A DNA stretch of 64,000 nucleotides from Symsagittifera roscoffensis (GCF_963678635.1 NC_087064.1:12322819-12386818), one strand, 5' to 3'; counted from the first letter of the stretch, positions 19,632 to 30,074 are shown. The notes: generated by a model not told the origin, from the letters alone. Numbers and translations: made by a program.

Positions 19632-19843
19632 GCGCAGAGAGTTTTAATAGAGAAGCGCAAGTTTAAGCTTTTGTAATTTTTACTGTCCACTGTCAAAAAG
19701 AGGAAAAATACTGAAATATTCAGCTGAATTCAAAACCTCAATTAGAATGAAACAAAGTTTTCATGTTTTTGTTTAAAGTTTTGATGAAAAAGTTGGATTG
19801 AAGAGCAAAGCTTTGTTCAAACTATCAAAATCGACTACATCAA

Positions 19844-19914
19844 GCATCGGTGGTTCAGTCATAGAATTGTCGCCTGACACGCGATAGACCCGATTTCAAT
19901 TCCCGTCCGATGCA
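19844..19914 (+). pseudogene. tRNA-Gly-derived, class D, anticodon GAC
   Basis: D loop TCATAG (TCGTAG in its copy at 27965); T loop TTCAATT. Confidence 0.84.
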
Positions 19915-20137
19915 AAGCAGTAAAGCAGAAAATTTATGCCGGAAAATCACAAATTTAAATTTCTGCAACTTTTCACTGTTCCACTGTCAAAAAAGAGGAA
20001 ACTAATGAACTATTCAGCTGAATTCAAAACCTCAATTAGAATGAAACAAATTTTTCATGATTTTGTTCGAAGTTTTGGAGAAAAAACTGGATTGAAGAGC
20101 AAAACTTTATTCAAACGATTAAAATAGTGTAAATCAA

Positions 20138-20208
20138 GCATCGCTGGCTCAGTGGTAGAATTGTCGCCTCCCACGCGATAAACGCATGTTCGCTTCCCGG
20201 CCGATGCA
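20138..20208 (+). pseudogene. tRNA-Gly-like, class F (CCC)
   Basis: GGCTCAG D arm; ATAAACGCATG. Copy at 28259. Confidence 0.84.
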
Positions 20209-20420
20209 TAGCAGAAAAAATTTCCTAGGAAAGAGCGGTCTTAAACTTTTGTAACTTATTACTGTTCCACTGTCAAAAAAGAGGAAAACTACTCAAATAA
20301 AGAGCTGAAGTTCAAAAATCAAATGAAATGAATCATTCATGGTTTTGATTCAAAAATTTAGTGAAAAGTTGAAATGAAGAGCAAAATTTTCAAACCGATG
20401 TTAAAACAGATAAAAATCAA

Positions 20421-20490
20421 GCATCGGTGGTTCAGTTGTAGCATTGACGCTTTTCACACGATAGACCATGGTTGATTCCCGAGCGATGCA
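20421..20490 (+). pseudogene. tRNA-Gly-derived, class B, anticodon UUC
   Basis: CTTTTCACACG and a 1-nt T-loop deletion (GGTTGATT). Copy at 28542. Confidence 0.82.
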
Positions 20491-20772
20491 AAGCAGAAAA
20501 GCAAAAAAATATATTCTAGAAAAGCGCAATTTTACGTTTTTCAATTTTTTACTGTGCACTGTCAAAAAAGAGGAAAACTACTAAAATAATTAGCTTGAAT
20601 TCGAAACCTCGATTAAAACGAAACAAATTTTTTATGATTTTGATTCAACGCTTTGTTGAAAATTTGGATGATAGAGCAAAATTTTGCTGGAACGATTTTG
20701 TTCAAAGTTTTGATGAAAAAAATGGATTGAAGAGCGAAACTTTCTTCAAACGATTAAAATAATGAAAATCCA

Positions 20773-20843
20773 GCATCGGTGGTTCAGTGGTAGAATTGTC
20801 GCCTGCCACGCGATAAACCCGGCTTTGATTCCCGGCCGATGCA
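20773..20843 (+). pseudogene. tRNA-Gly(GCC)-like, class A
   Basis: First core of the second 8-kb block; copy of 12103. Confidence 0.86.
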
Positions 20844-21057
20844 AAGCAGAAAAAAATTTCCTGGGAAAGAGCAGTCTTAAACTTTTGTAACTTATTATTG
20901 TTCCACTGTCAAAAAAGAAGAAAACTACTCAAATAAATAGCTGAAGTTCAAAACTCAAATTAAATGAATCATTTTTGATTTTGATTCAAAACTTTGGTGA
21001 AGAAATGAAATGAAGAACAAAGTTTTTGTTCAAACGATTAAAACAGTTAAAAATCAA

Positions 21058-21097
21058 GCATCGGTGGTTCAGTTGTAGCATTGACGTCTTCCACGCG
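21058..21097 (+). pseudogene. tRNA-Gly 5' half, class B type
   Basis: Copy of the half core at 12388. Confidence 0.85.
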
Positions 21098-21312
21098 CAG
21101 ATTGTTTTCCTAGAAAAGCGCAAACTTAAACGTTTGTAATTTTTTACTGTTCCACTAACAAAAAAAGGGAAAAATTACCCAAATAATTAGCTGAACTCAA
21201 AACTTCAGTTAAAATGAAACAAAGTTTTCATGATTTTGATTCAAAGTTTTGATGAAAATAATTGGATGATAGAGCAAAACTTTGCTGGAACAATTATAGC
21301 AGTTAAAATCAA

Positions 21313-21383
21313 GCATCGGTGTTTCAGTGGTAGAATTATCTCCTGCCACGCGACAGACCCAGGTTCGATTCCCGGCCGGTGCA
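21313..21383 (+). pseudogene. tRNA-Gly(GCC)-like, class E
   Basis: Copy of 12643. Confidence 0.85.
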
Positions 21384-21499
21384 AAGCAGGAGAGCCAAAA
21401 ACTTTGCCGGAAAAGCGCAAACTTAAGTTTTTCGTTTTTTTACTGTTCCACTGTCAAAAAAGAGGAAACTACCAAAATATTCAGGTGAGTTCAAAACCT

Positions 21500-21522
21500 G
21501 ATTTCGATTCCCGTCCGATGCA
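21500..21522 (+). pseudogene. tRNA-Gly 3' fragment, class D type
   Basis: Copy of 12831; offset here is 8669 because of a T-run indel at about 21440. Confidence 0.8.
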
Positions 21523-21742
21523 AATCAGAAAAGCAGAAAAATTTTGCCAGAAAAGCGCAAACTTAAATTTTTGCAACTTTTCACTGTTCCACTGTTAAAA
21601 AAAAAAAACTACTGAAATATTCAGCTGAATTCAACCTCAATTAGAGTGAAACAAATTTCTCATGATTTTGTTCAAAGTTTTGAGGAAAAAATTGGATTGA
21701 AGAGCAAAACTTTGTTGAAACGATTAAAATAGTGTAAATCAA

Positions 21743-21784
21743 GCATCGCTGGTTCAGTGGTAGAAGTGTCGCCTCCCACGCGAT
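21743..21784 (+). pseudogene. tRNA-Gly 5' half, class F (CCC)
   Basis: Copy of 13073, start of the 549-bp subrepeats in block 2. Confidence 0.85.
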
Positions 21785-21955
21785 TACCCAAATAATTAGG
21801 GAAAAAATAGGGAAAAATTACCCAAATAATTAGCTGAATTCGAAACTTCAGTTAAAATGAAACAAAGTTTTCATGATTTTGATTCAAAGCTTTGATGAAA
21901 ACAATTGGATGATAGAGCAAAACTTTGCTGGAACAATAATAGCAGTTAAAATCAA

Positions 21956-22026
21956 GCATCGGTGGTTCAATGGTAGAATTATCGCCTGCCACGCGATAGA
22001 CCCGAGTTCGATTCCCGGCCGATGCA
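21956..22026 (+). tRNA. tRNA-Gly (GCC), one T-stem mismatch
   Basis: Copy of 13835 (shares AGCAGTTAAAATC upstream rather than AGCAGGTAAAATC of 13286). Confidence 0.35.
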
Positions 22027-22291
22027 AAGCAGCAGATCAAAAAATTTTGCCAGAAAAGCGCAAACCTAATTTTTTTCATTTTTTTACTGTTCCACTGTCA
22101 AAAATTAGGAAACTACCGAAATATTCAGCTGAATTCAAAACCTCAATTAGAATGAAACAAATTTTTCATGATTTTGTTCAAAACCGCAATTAGAATGAAA
22201 CAAATTTTTTTTGATTTTGTTCAAAGTTTTGAACAAAAAAGTGGATTGAAGAGCAAAACTTTGTTGAAACGATTAAAATAGTGTAAATCAA

Positions 22292-22333
22292 GCATCGCTG
22301 GTTCAGTGGTAGAAGTGTCGCCTCCCACGCGAT
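22292..22333 (+). pseudogene. tRNA-Gly 5' half, class F (CCC)
   Basis: Positional copy of 14171 but with the T of 13073 in CAGTGGTAG, a sign of conversion or a different exchange point. Confidence 0.85.
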
Positions 22334-22504
22334 TACCCAAATAATTAGGGAAAAAATAGGGAAAAATTACCCAAATAATTAGCTGAATTCGAAACTTCAG
22401 TTAAAATGAAACAAAGTTTTCATGATTTTGATTCAAAGCTTTGATGAAAACAATTGAATGATAGAGCAAAACATTGCTGGAACAATAATAGCAGTTAAAA
22501 TCAA

Positions 22505-22575
22505 GCATCGGTGGTTCAATGGTAGAATTGTCGCCTGCCACGCGATAGACCCGAGTTCGATTCCCGGCCGATGCA
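22505..22575 (+). tRNA. tRNA-Gly (GCC), one T-stem mismatch
   Basis: Copy of 14384. Confidence 0.35.
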
Positions 22576-22797
22576 AAGCAGCAGATCAAAAAATTTTGCC
22601 AGAAAAGCGCAAACCTAAATTTTTTCATTTTTTTACTGTTCCACTGTCAAAAATTAGGAAACTACCGAAATATTCAGCTGAATTCAAAACCTCAATTAGA
22701 CTGAAACAAAGTTTTCATGATTTTGTTTAAAGTTTTGATGAAAAAAATGGATTGAAGAGCAAAAATTGGTTCAAACAATTGAAAAAGTGTTAATCAA

Positions 22798-22868
22798 GCA
22801 TCAGTGGTTCAGTGATAGAATTGTCGCCTGCCACGCTATAGACCCGGGTTCGATTCCCGGCCGATGCA
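22798..22868 (+). pseudogene. tRNA-Gly(GCC)-like, class A
   Basis: Copy of 14677. Confidence 0.85.
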
Positions 22869-23090
22869 AAGTAGGAGAGCCAAAAATTTTGCCGGAAAAG
22901 CTCGAACTTAAATTTTTTCAATTTTTTACTGTTCCACTGTGAAAAAAGAGGAAACTACCAAAATATTCAGCTGAGTTCAAAACCTCAATTAGAGTGAAAC
23001 AAAGTTTTCATAATTTTGTTCAAAGTTTTGATGAAAAAAATGGATTGAAGAGCGAAACTTTCTTCAAACGATTAAAATAATGAAAATCCA

Positions 23091-23161
23091 GCATCGGTGG
23101 TTCAGTGGTAGAATTGTCGCCTGCCACGCGATAAACCCGGCTTTGATTCCCGGCCGATGCA
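23091..23161 (+). pseudogene. tRNA-Gly(GCC)-like, class A
   Basis: Copy of 14970 with GGTAGAA in place of GGTCGAA. Confidence 0.86.
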
Positions 23162-23375
23162 AAGCAGAAAAAAATTTCCTGGGAAAGAGCAGTCTTAAAC
23201 TTTTGTAACTTATTACTGTTCCACTGTCAAAAAAGAAGCAAACTACTCAAATAGATAGCTGAAGTTCAAAACTCAAATTAAATGAATCATTTTTGATTTT
23301 GATTCGAAACTTTGGTGAAGAAATGAAATGAAGAACAAAGTTTTTGTTCAAACGATTAAAACAGTTAAAAATCAA

Positions 23376-23415
23376 GCATCGGTGGTTCAGTTGTAGCATT
23401 GACGCCTTCCACGCG
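23376..23415 (+). pseudogene. tRNA-Gly 5' half, class B type
   Basis: Copy of 15255. Confidence 0.85.
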
Positions 23416-23630
23416 CAGATTGTTTTCCTAGAAAAGCGCAAACTTAAACTTTTGTAATTTTTTACTGTTCCACTAACAAAAAAAGGGAAAAATTACCCAA
23501 ATAATTAGCTGAATTCGAAACTTCAGTTAAAATGAAACAAAGTTTTCATGATTTTGATTCAAAGCTTTGATGAAAATAATTAGATGATAGAACAAAACTT
23601 TACTGGAACAAATATAGCAGTTAAAATCAA

Positions 23631-23701
23631 GCATCAGTGGTTCAGTGGTAGAATTATTGCCTGCCATGCGATAGACCCGGGTTCGATTCCCGGCCGATGC
23701 A
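23631..23701 (+). pseudogene. tRNA-Gly(GCC)-like, class A, one acceptor mismatch
   Basis: Copy of 15510. Confidence 0.7.
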
Positions 23702-23819
23702 AAGCAGGAGAGCCAAAAACTTTGCCGGAAAAGCGTAAAATTAAGTTTTTTCGTTTTTTTTACTGTTCCACTGTCAAAAAAGAGGAAACTACCAAAATAT
23801 TCAGGTGAGTTCAAAATCT

Positions 23820-23842
23820 GATTTCGATTCCCGTCCGATGCA
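23820..23842 (+). pseudogene. tRNA-Gly 3' fragment, class D type
   Basis: Copy of 15699. Confidence 0.8.
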
Positions 23843-24062
23843 AATCAGAAAAGCAGAAAAATTTTGCCAGAAAAGCGCAAACTTAAATTTTGCAACTTTT
23901 CACTGTTCCACTGTCAAAAAAGAGAAAACTACTGAAATATTCAGCTGAATTCAACCTCAATTAGAGTGAAACAAATTTCTCATGATTTTGTTCAAAGTTT
24001 TGATGAAAAGATTGGATTGAACAGCAAAACTTTGTTGAAACGATTAAAATAGTGTAAATCAA

Positions 24063-24133
24063 GCATCGCTGGTTCAGTGGTAGAAGTGTCGCCTCCCACG
24101 CGATAGACGCATGTTCGCTTCCCGGCCGATGCA
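24063..24133 (+). pseudogene. tRNA-Gly-like, class F (CCC)
   Basis: Copy of 15942. Confidence 0.85.
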
Positions 24134-24343
24134 TAGCAGAAAAATTTTCCTAGGAAAGAGCAGTCTTAAACTTTTGTAACTTATTACTGTTCCACTGTCA
24201 ACAAAGAGGAAAACTACTCAAATAAATAGCTGTATTTTAAAACTCAAATGAATTGAATCTTTCATGATTTTGATTCAAAATATTGTTAAAAAATTGAAAT
24301 GAAGGGCAAAGTTTTTGTTCAAACGGTGAACAGCTTAATTCAA

Positions 24344-24414
24344 GCATCAGTGGTTGAGTGGCCGGATTGACGCCTGCCAAGCAATATACCCGTGTTCGAG
24401 TCCCGGCCGATGCA
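24344..24414 (+). pseudogene. tRNA-Gly(GCC)-like, class C
   Basis: Copy of 16223, with its TTGAG. Confidence 0.84.
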
Positions 24415-24448
24415 GCTTTGTTCAAACTATCAAAATCGACTACATCAA

Positions 24449-24519
24449 GCATCGGTGGTTCAGTCGTAGAATTGTCGCCTGACACGCGATAGACCCGATT
24501 TCATTTCCCGTCCGATGCA
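24449..24519 (+). pseudogene. tRNA-Gly-derived, class D, anticodon GAC
   Basis: Copy of 16328. Confidence 0.84.
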
Positions 24520-24742
24520 AAGCAGTAAAGCAGAAAACTTATGCCGGAAAATCACAAATTTAAATTTCTGCAATTTTTCACAGTTCCACTGTCAAAAAAG
24601 AGGAAACTAATGAACTATTCAGCTGAATTCAAAACCTCAATTAGAATGAAACAAATTTTTCATGATTTTGTTCGAAATTTTGGAGAAAAAACTGGATTGA
24701 AGAGCAAAACTTTATTCAAACGATTAAAATAGTGTAAATCAA

Positions 24743-24813
24743 GCATCGCTGGTTCAGTGGTAGAATTGTCGCCTCCCACGCTATAGACGCATGTTCGCTT
24801 CCCAGCCGATGCA
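24743..24813 (+). pseudogene. tRNA-Gly-like, class F (CCC)
   Basis: Copy of 16622. Confidence 0.85.
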
Positions 24814-25026
24814 TAGCTGAAAAAATTTTCTAGGAAAGAGGGGTTTTAAACTTTTGTAACTTATTACTGTTCCACTGTCAAAAAAGAGAAAACTACTGAA
24901 ATATTCAGCTGAATTCAACCTCAATTAGAGTGAAACAAATTTCTCATGATTTTGTTCAAAGTTTTGATGAAAAAATTGGATTGAAGAGCAAAACTTTGTT
25001 GAAACGATTAAAATAGTGTAAATCAA

Positions 25027-25097
25027 GCATCGCTGGTTCAGTGGTAGAAGTGTCGCCTCCCACGCGATAGACGCATGTTCGCTTCCCGGCCGATGCA
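25027..25097 (+). pseudogene. tRNA-Gly-like, class F (CCC)
   Basis: Copy of 16906. Confidence 0.85.
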
Positions 25098-25307
25098 TAG
25101 CAGAAAAATTTTCCTAGGAAAGAGCAGTCTTAAACTTTTGTAACTTATTACTGTTCCACTGTCAACAAAGAGGAAAACTACTCAAATAAATAGCTGTATT
25201 TTAAAACTCAAATGAATTGAATCTTTCATGATTTTGATTCAAAATATTGTTAAAAAATTGAAATGAAGGGCAAAGTTTTTGTTCAAACGGTGAACAGCTT
25301 AATTCAA

Positions 25308-25378
25308 GCATCAGTGGTTCAGTGGCCGGATTGACGCCTGCCAAGCAATATACCCGTGTTCGAGTCCCGGCCGATGCA
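25308..25378 (+). pseudogene. tRNA-Gly(GCC)-like, class C
   Basis: Copy of 17187, with its TTCAG. Confidence 0.84.
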
Positions 25379-25412
25379 GCTTTGTTCAAACTATCAAAAT
25401 CGACTACATCAA

Positions 25413-25483
25413 GCATCGGTGGTTCAGTCGTAGAATTGTCGCCTGACACGCGATAGACCCGATTTCATTTCCCGTCCGATGCA
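25413..25483 (+). pseudogene. tRNA-Gly-derived, class D, anticodon GAC
   Basis: Copy of 17292. Confidence 0.84.
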
Positions 25484-25706
25484 AAGCAGTAAAGCAGAAA
25501 ACTTATGCCGGAAAATCACAAATTTAAATTTCTGCAATTTTTCACAGTTCCACTGTCAAAAAAGAGGAAACTAATGAACTATTCAGCTGAATTCAAAACC
25601 TCAATTAGAATGAAACAAATTTTTCATGATTTTGTTCGAAATTTTGGAGAAAAAACTGGATTGAAGAGCAAAACTTTATTCAAACGATTAAAATAGTGTA
25701 AATCAA

Positions 25707-25777
25707 GCATCGCTGGTTCAGTGGTAGAATTATCGCCTCCCACGCGATAGACGCATGTTCGCTTCCCGGCCGATGCA
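25707..25777 (+). pseudogene. tRNA-Gly-like, class F (CCC)
   Basis: Copy of 17586. Confidence 0.85.
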
Positions 25778-25989
25778 TAGCAGAAAAAATTTTCTAGGAA
25801 AGAGCGGTTTTAAACTTTTGTAACTTATTACTGTTCCACTGTCAAAAAAGAGGAAAACTACTCAAATAAAGAGCTGAAGTTCAAAAATCAAATGAAATGA
25901 ATCATTCATGGTTTTGATTCAAAAATTTAGTGAAAATTTGAAATGAAGAGCAAAATTTTTAAACCGATGTTAAAACAGATAACAATCAA

Positions 25990-26060
25990 GCATCGGTGGT
26001 TCAGTTGTAGCATTGACGCTTTTCACACGATAGACCATGGTTTAATTCCCGAGCGATGCA
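25990..26060 (+). pseudogene. tRNA-Gly-derived, class B, anticodon UUC
   Basis: Copy of 17869. Confidence 0.82.
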
Positions 26061-26282
26061 AACCAGAAAAGCAAAAAAATATTCTAGAAAAGCGCAATTT
26101 TACATTTTTCAATTTTTTACTGTGCACTGTCAAAAAAGAGGAAAACTACTAAAATAATTAGCTTGAATTCGAAACCTCAATTGAAACGAAACAAATTTTT
26201 TATGATTTTGATTCAACGCTTTGTTGAAAACTTGGATGATAGAGCAAAACTTTGCTGGAACGATTATAGCACTTTGAATAAA

Positions 26283-26353
26283 GCATCGGTGGTTCAGTGG
26301 TAGAATTGTCGCCTGCCACGCGATAGACCCGGGTTCGATTCCCGGCCGCTGCA
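26283..26353 (+). tRNA. tRNA-Gly (GCC), one acceptor mismatch
   Basis: Copy of 18162, same CCGCTGC end. Confidence 0.42.
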
Positions 26354-26575
26354 AAGCTGCAAAGAAAAAAATTATGCCGGAAAAGCGAAAACTTAAATTT
26401 CTGCAACGTTTTACTGTTCCACTGTCAAAAAAGGGGAAACTACTGAAATTTTCAGCTGAATTCAAAACCTCAATTAGAATGAAACAAATTTTTCATGATT
26501 TTACTCGAAGTTTCGAAGAAAAAAGTGGATTGAAGAGCAAAACTTTATTCAAACGATTAAAATAGTGTAAACCAA

Positions 26576-26645
26576 GCATCGGTGGTTCAGTGGTAGAATT
26601 GTCGCCTGCACCCTATAGACCCGGGTTCGATTCCCGGCCGATGCA
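26576..26645 (+). pseudogene. tRNA-Gly-like with damaged anticodon arm
   Basis: Copy of 18455. Confidence 0.85.
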
Positions 26646-26853
26646 TAGCAGAAAAAATTTCATAGGAAAGAGCAGTCTTAAACTTTTATAACTGATTACT
26701 GTTCAACTGTCAAAAAAGAAGAAAACTACTCAAATAAAGAGCTGAAGTTCAAAACTCAAATGAAATGATTTAGATTTTGATTCGAAAATTTATTGAAAAA
26801 CTGAAATGAAGAGCAAAGTTTTTGTTCAAACGATTAAAACAGATAAAAATCAA

Positions 26854-26924
26854 GCATCGGTGGTTTAGTTGTAGCATTGACGCCTTCCACGCGATAGACC
26901 ATGGTTCGATTCACGGGCGATGCA
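26854..26924 (+). pseudogene. tRNA-Gly-like, class B (UCC)
   Basis: Copy of 18733. Confidence 0.84.
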
Positions 26925-27149
26925 AAGCAGAAAAGCAGAAAATTTTTTCTAGAAAAGCGCATTTTTACGTTTTCCAAGTTTTTACTGTGCCACTGTCAAA
27001 AAAAAAAGGAAAACTACTAAAATAATTAGCTGAATTCGAAATATCATTTAAAATGAAACAAATTTTTTATGATTTTTATTCAACGCTTTGTTGAAAACTA
27101 GGATGATAGAGCAAAACTTTGCTGGAACGATTATATCAGTTCAAATAAA

Positions 27150-27220
27150 GCATCGGTGGTTCAGTGGTAGAATTGTCGCCTGCCACGCGATAAACCCGGG
27201 TTCGATTCCCGGCCGATGCA
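27150..27220 (+). tRNA. tRNA-Gly (GCC), intact cloverleaf
   Basis: Copy of 19029; only base 45 differs from the exact consensus. Confidence 0.55.
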
Positions 27221-27443
27221 AAGCAGCAAAGCAAAAATTTTTGCCGGATAAAGCGCAAACCTAAATTTTTTCATTTTTTTACTGTTCCACTGTCAAAAAT
27301 GAGGATACTACCGAAATATTCAGCTGAGTTCAAAACCTCAATTAGACTGTAACAAAGTTTTTATGATTTTGTTCAAAGTTTTGATGAAAAAAACGGATTG
27401 AAGAGCGAAACTTTCTTCAAACGATTAAAAAAGTGTTAAGAAA

Positions 27444-27514
27444 GCGTCGCTGGTTTAGTGATAGAATTGTCGCCTGGCACGCGATGGACCCGGGTTTGAT
27501 TCTCGGCCGATGCA
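27444..27514 (+). pseudogene. tRNA-Gly-derived, class G, anticodon GGC
   Basis: Copy of 19323. Confidence 0.83.
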
Positions 27515-27681
27515 TAGCAGAAAAAGTTTCCTAGGAAAAAGCAGTCTTAAACTTTTGTATTTTATTACTGTTCCACTGTCAAAAAAGAGGAAAATTGCTC
27601 AAATGAATTGAATCAAAACATTGTTAAAAAAATGAAACAAAGGGCAAAGTTTTTGTTCAAACGGTAAACAAATTATTTCAA

Positions 27682-27752
27682 GCAGCAGTGTTTCAGTGGC
27701 AGGATTGTCGCCTGCCAAGCGATATACCCATGTTTGAGTCCCGGCCGATGCA
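27682..27752 (+). pseudogene. tRNA-Gly(GCC)-like, class C
   Basis: Copy of 19561 with GTGTTTCAG, one new D-stem change. Confidence 0.83.
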
Positions 27753-27964
27753 GCGCAGAGAGTTTTAATAGAGAAGCGCAAGTTTAAGCTTTTGTAATTT
27801 TTACTGTCCACTGTCAAAAAGAGGAAAAATACTGAAATATTCAGCTGAATTCAAAACCTCAATTAGAATGAAACAAAGTTTTCATGTTTTTGTTTAAAGT
27901 TTTGATGAAAAAGTTGGATTGAAGAGCAAAGCTTTGTTCAAACTATCAAAATCGACTACATCAA

Positions 27965-28035
27965 GCATCGGTGGTTCAGTCGTAGAATTGTCGCCTGACA
28001 CGCGATAGACCCGATTTCAATTCCCGTCCGATGCA
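27965..28035 (+). pseudogene. tRNA-Gly-derived, class D, anticodon GAC
   Basis: Copy of 19844 with TCGTAG. Confidence 0.84.
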
Positions 28036-28258
28036 AAGCAGTAAAGCAGAAAATTTATGCCGGAAAATCACAAATTTAAATTTCTGCAACTTTTCACTGT
28101 TCCACTGTCAAAAAAGAGGAAACTAATGAACTATTCAGCTGAATTCAAAACCTCAATTAGAATGAAACAAATTTTTCATGATTTTGTTCGAAGTTTTGGA
28201 GAAAAAACTGGATTGAAGAGCAAAACTTTATTCAAACGATTAAAATAGTGTAAATCAA

Positions 28259-28329
28259 GCATCGCTGGCTCAGTGGTAGAATTGTCGCCTCCCACGCGAT
28301 AAACGCATGTTCGCTTCCCGGCCGATGCA
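28259..28329 (+). pseudogene. tRNA-Gly-like, class F (CCC)
   Basis: Copy of 20138. Confidence 0.84.
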
Positions 28330-28541
28330 TAGCAGAAAAAATTTCCTAGGAAAGAGCGGTCTTAAACTTTTGTAACTTATTACTGTTCCACTGTCAAAAA
28401 AGAGGAAAACTACTCAAATAAAGAGCTGAAGTTCAAAAATCAAATGAAATGAATCATTCATGGTTTTGATTCAAAAATTTAGTGAAAAGTTGAAATGAAG
28501 AGCAAAATTTTCAAACCGATGTTAAAACAGATAAAAATCAA

Positions 28542-28611
28542 GCATCGGTGGTTCAGTTGTAGCATTGACGCTTTTCACACGATAGACCATGGTTGATTCC
28601 CGAGCGATGCA
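28542..28611 (+). pseudogene. tRNA-Gly-derived, class B, anticodon UUC
   Basis: Copy of 20421 and last core of the second 8-kb block. Confidence 0.82.
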
Positions 28612-28835
28612 AAGCAGAAAAGCAAAAAAATATATTCTAGAAAAGCGCAATTTTACGTTTTTCAATTTTTTACTGTGCACTGTCAAAAAAGAGGAAAACT
28701 ACTAAAATAATTAGCTTGAATTCGAAACCTCGATTAAAACGAAACAAATTTTTTATGATTTTGATTCAACGCTTTGTTGAAAATTTGGATGATAGAGCAA
28801 AATTTTGCTGGAACGATTATAGCAGTTTAAATAAA

Positions 28836-28906
28836 GCATCGGTGGTTCAGTGGTAGAATTGTCGAAAGCCACGCAATAGACGCGGGTTCGATTCCCGGCC
28901 GCTGCA
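28836..28906 (+). pseudogene. tRNA-Gly-like, U33 lost
   Basis: GTCGAAAGCCACGCAAT replaces bases 31-33; acceptor end CCGCTGC. T stem GCGGG. Confidence 0.83.
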
Positions 28907-29120
28907 AAGCTGCAAAGCAAAAAATTATGCCGGAAAAGCGCAAACTTAAATTTCTGCAACGTTTTACTGTTCCACTGTCAAAAAAGGGGAAACTACTGAA
29001 ATATTCAGCTGAATTCAAAACCTCAATTAGAATGAAACAAATTTTTCATGATTTTACTCGAAGAAAAAACTGAATTGAAAAGCAAAACTTTATTCAAACG
29101 ATTAAAATAGTGTAAACCAA

Positions 29121-29190
29121 GCATCGGTGGTTCAGTGGTAGAATTGTCGCCTGCACCCTATATACCAGGGTTCGATTCCCGGCCGATGCA
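29121..29190 (+). pseudogene. tRNA-Gly-like with damaged anticodon arm
   Basis: CTGCACCCTATAT as in 18455; T stem CAGGG. Confidence 0.84.
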
Positions 29191-29398
29191 TAGCAGAAAA
29201 AAATTCCTAGGAAAGAGCAGTCTTAAACTTTTATAACTAATTACTGTTCAACTGTCAAAAAAGAGGAAAACTACTCAAATAAAGAGCTGAAGTTCAAAAT
29301 TCAAATGAAATGATTTAGATTTTGGTTCGAAAATTTAGTGAAAAACTGAAATGAAGAGCAAAGTTTTTGTTCAAACGATTAAAACAGATAAAAATCAA

Positions 29399-29469
29399 GC
29401 ATCGGTGGTTTAGTTGTAGCATTGACGCCTTCCACGCGATAGACCATGGTTCGATTCACGGGCGATGCA
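29399..29469 (+). pseudogene. tRNA-Gly-like, class B (UCC)
   Basis: TTTAG D arm and CACGG T strand as in 18733. Confidence 0.84.
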
Positions 29470-29692
29470 AAGCAGAAAAGCAGAAAATTTTTTCTAGAAA
29501 GCGCAATTTTACGTTTTTTCAAGTTTTTACTGTGCCACTGTCAAAAAAAAGGAAAACTACTAAAATAGTTAGCTGAATTCGAATTATCAATTAAAATGAA
29601 ACAAATTTTTTATGATTTTTATTCAACGCTTTGTTGAAAACTAGGATGATAGAGCAAAACTTTGCTGGAACGATTATATCAGTTTAAATAAA

Positions 29693-29763
29693 GCATCGGT
29701 GGTTCAGTGGTAGAATTGTGGCCTGCCACGCGATAGACCCGGGTTCGATTCCCGGCCGATGCA
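29693..29763 (+). tRNA. tRNA-Gly (GCC), one anticodon-stem mismatch
   Basis: Exact consensus except GTGGC for GTCGC (G-G at 29-41). 874-bp partner 30567 is exact. Confidence 0.42.
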
Positions 29764-29986
29764 AAGCAGCAAAGCAAAAAATTTTGCCGGAAAAAGCGCA
29801 AACCTCAATTTTTTCATTTTTTTACTGTTCCACTGTCAAAAATGAGGAAACTACCAAAATATTCAGCTGAGTTCAAAACCTCAATTAGACTGTAACAATA
29901 TTTTTATGTTTTTGTTCAAAGTTTTGATGAAAAGGTTGGATTGAAGAGCAAAACTTTGTTCAAACTATCAAAATCGACTACATCAA

Positions 29987-30057
29987 GCATCGGTGGTTCA
30001 GTGGTAGAATTGTCGCCTGCCACGCGATAGACCCGGGTTCGATTCCCGGCCGATGCA
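29987..30057 (+). tRNA. tRNA-Gly (GCC), exact array consensus
   Basis: All stems and both promoter boxes intact, identical to the core at 2121. Preceded by the class D style spacer ATCGACTACATCAA, so the core and spacer types are mixed here. Confidence 0.6.
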
Positions 30058-30074
30058 AAGCAGCAAAGCAAAAA

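Larger units (their letters stand above)
12025..20694. repeat. 8.67-kb higher-order repeat, copy 1
   Basis: Tandem partner of the block that starts at 20695. Offset is 8670 up to the 549-bp subrepeat and 8121 after it. The join is inside a spacer and shares only ATT with both partners, so the breakpoint looks like microhomology or exchange between non-equivalent monomers. Confidence 0.93.
21694..22697. repeat. 549-bp subrepeat, 1.8 copies in second 8-kb block
   Basis: Counterpart of the 13.0-14.6 kb subrepeat with one unit fewer (starts at 21694 and 22243). This copy-number change alone accounts for the length difference between the two 8-kb blocks. Confidence 0.9.
23902..25829. repeat. 964-bp higher-order repeat in second 8-kb block
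   Basis: Offset-8121 counterpart of 15781-17708 with the same internal F-C-D-F order and the same C-D spacer deletion. Confidence 0.9.
20695..28815. repeat. 8.67-kb higher-order repeat, copy 2 (8,121 bp)
   Basis: Almost identical to 12025-20694 but one 549-bp subunit shorter. By eye I found only about ten single-base differences and homopolymer indels, for example in the cores at 23091, 27682 and 27965. Such identity marks it as the youngest large event in the window, or an assembly duplication. Confidence 0.93.
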
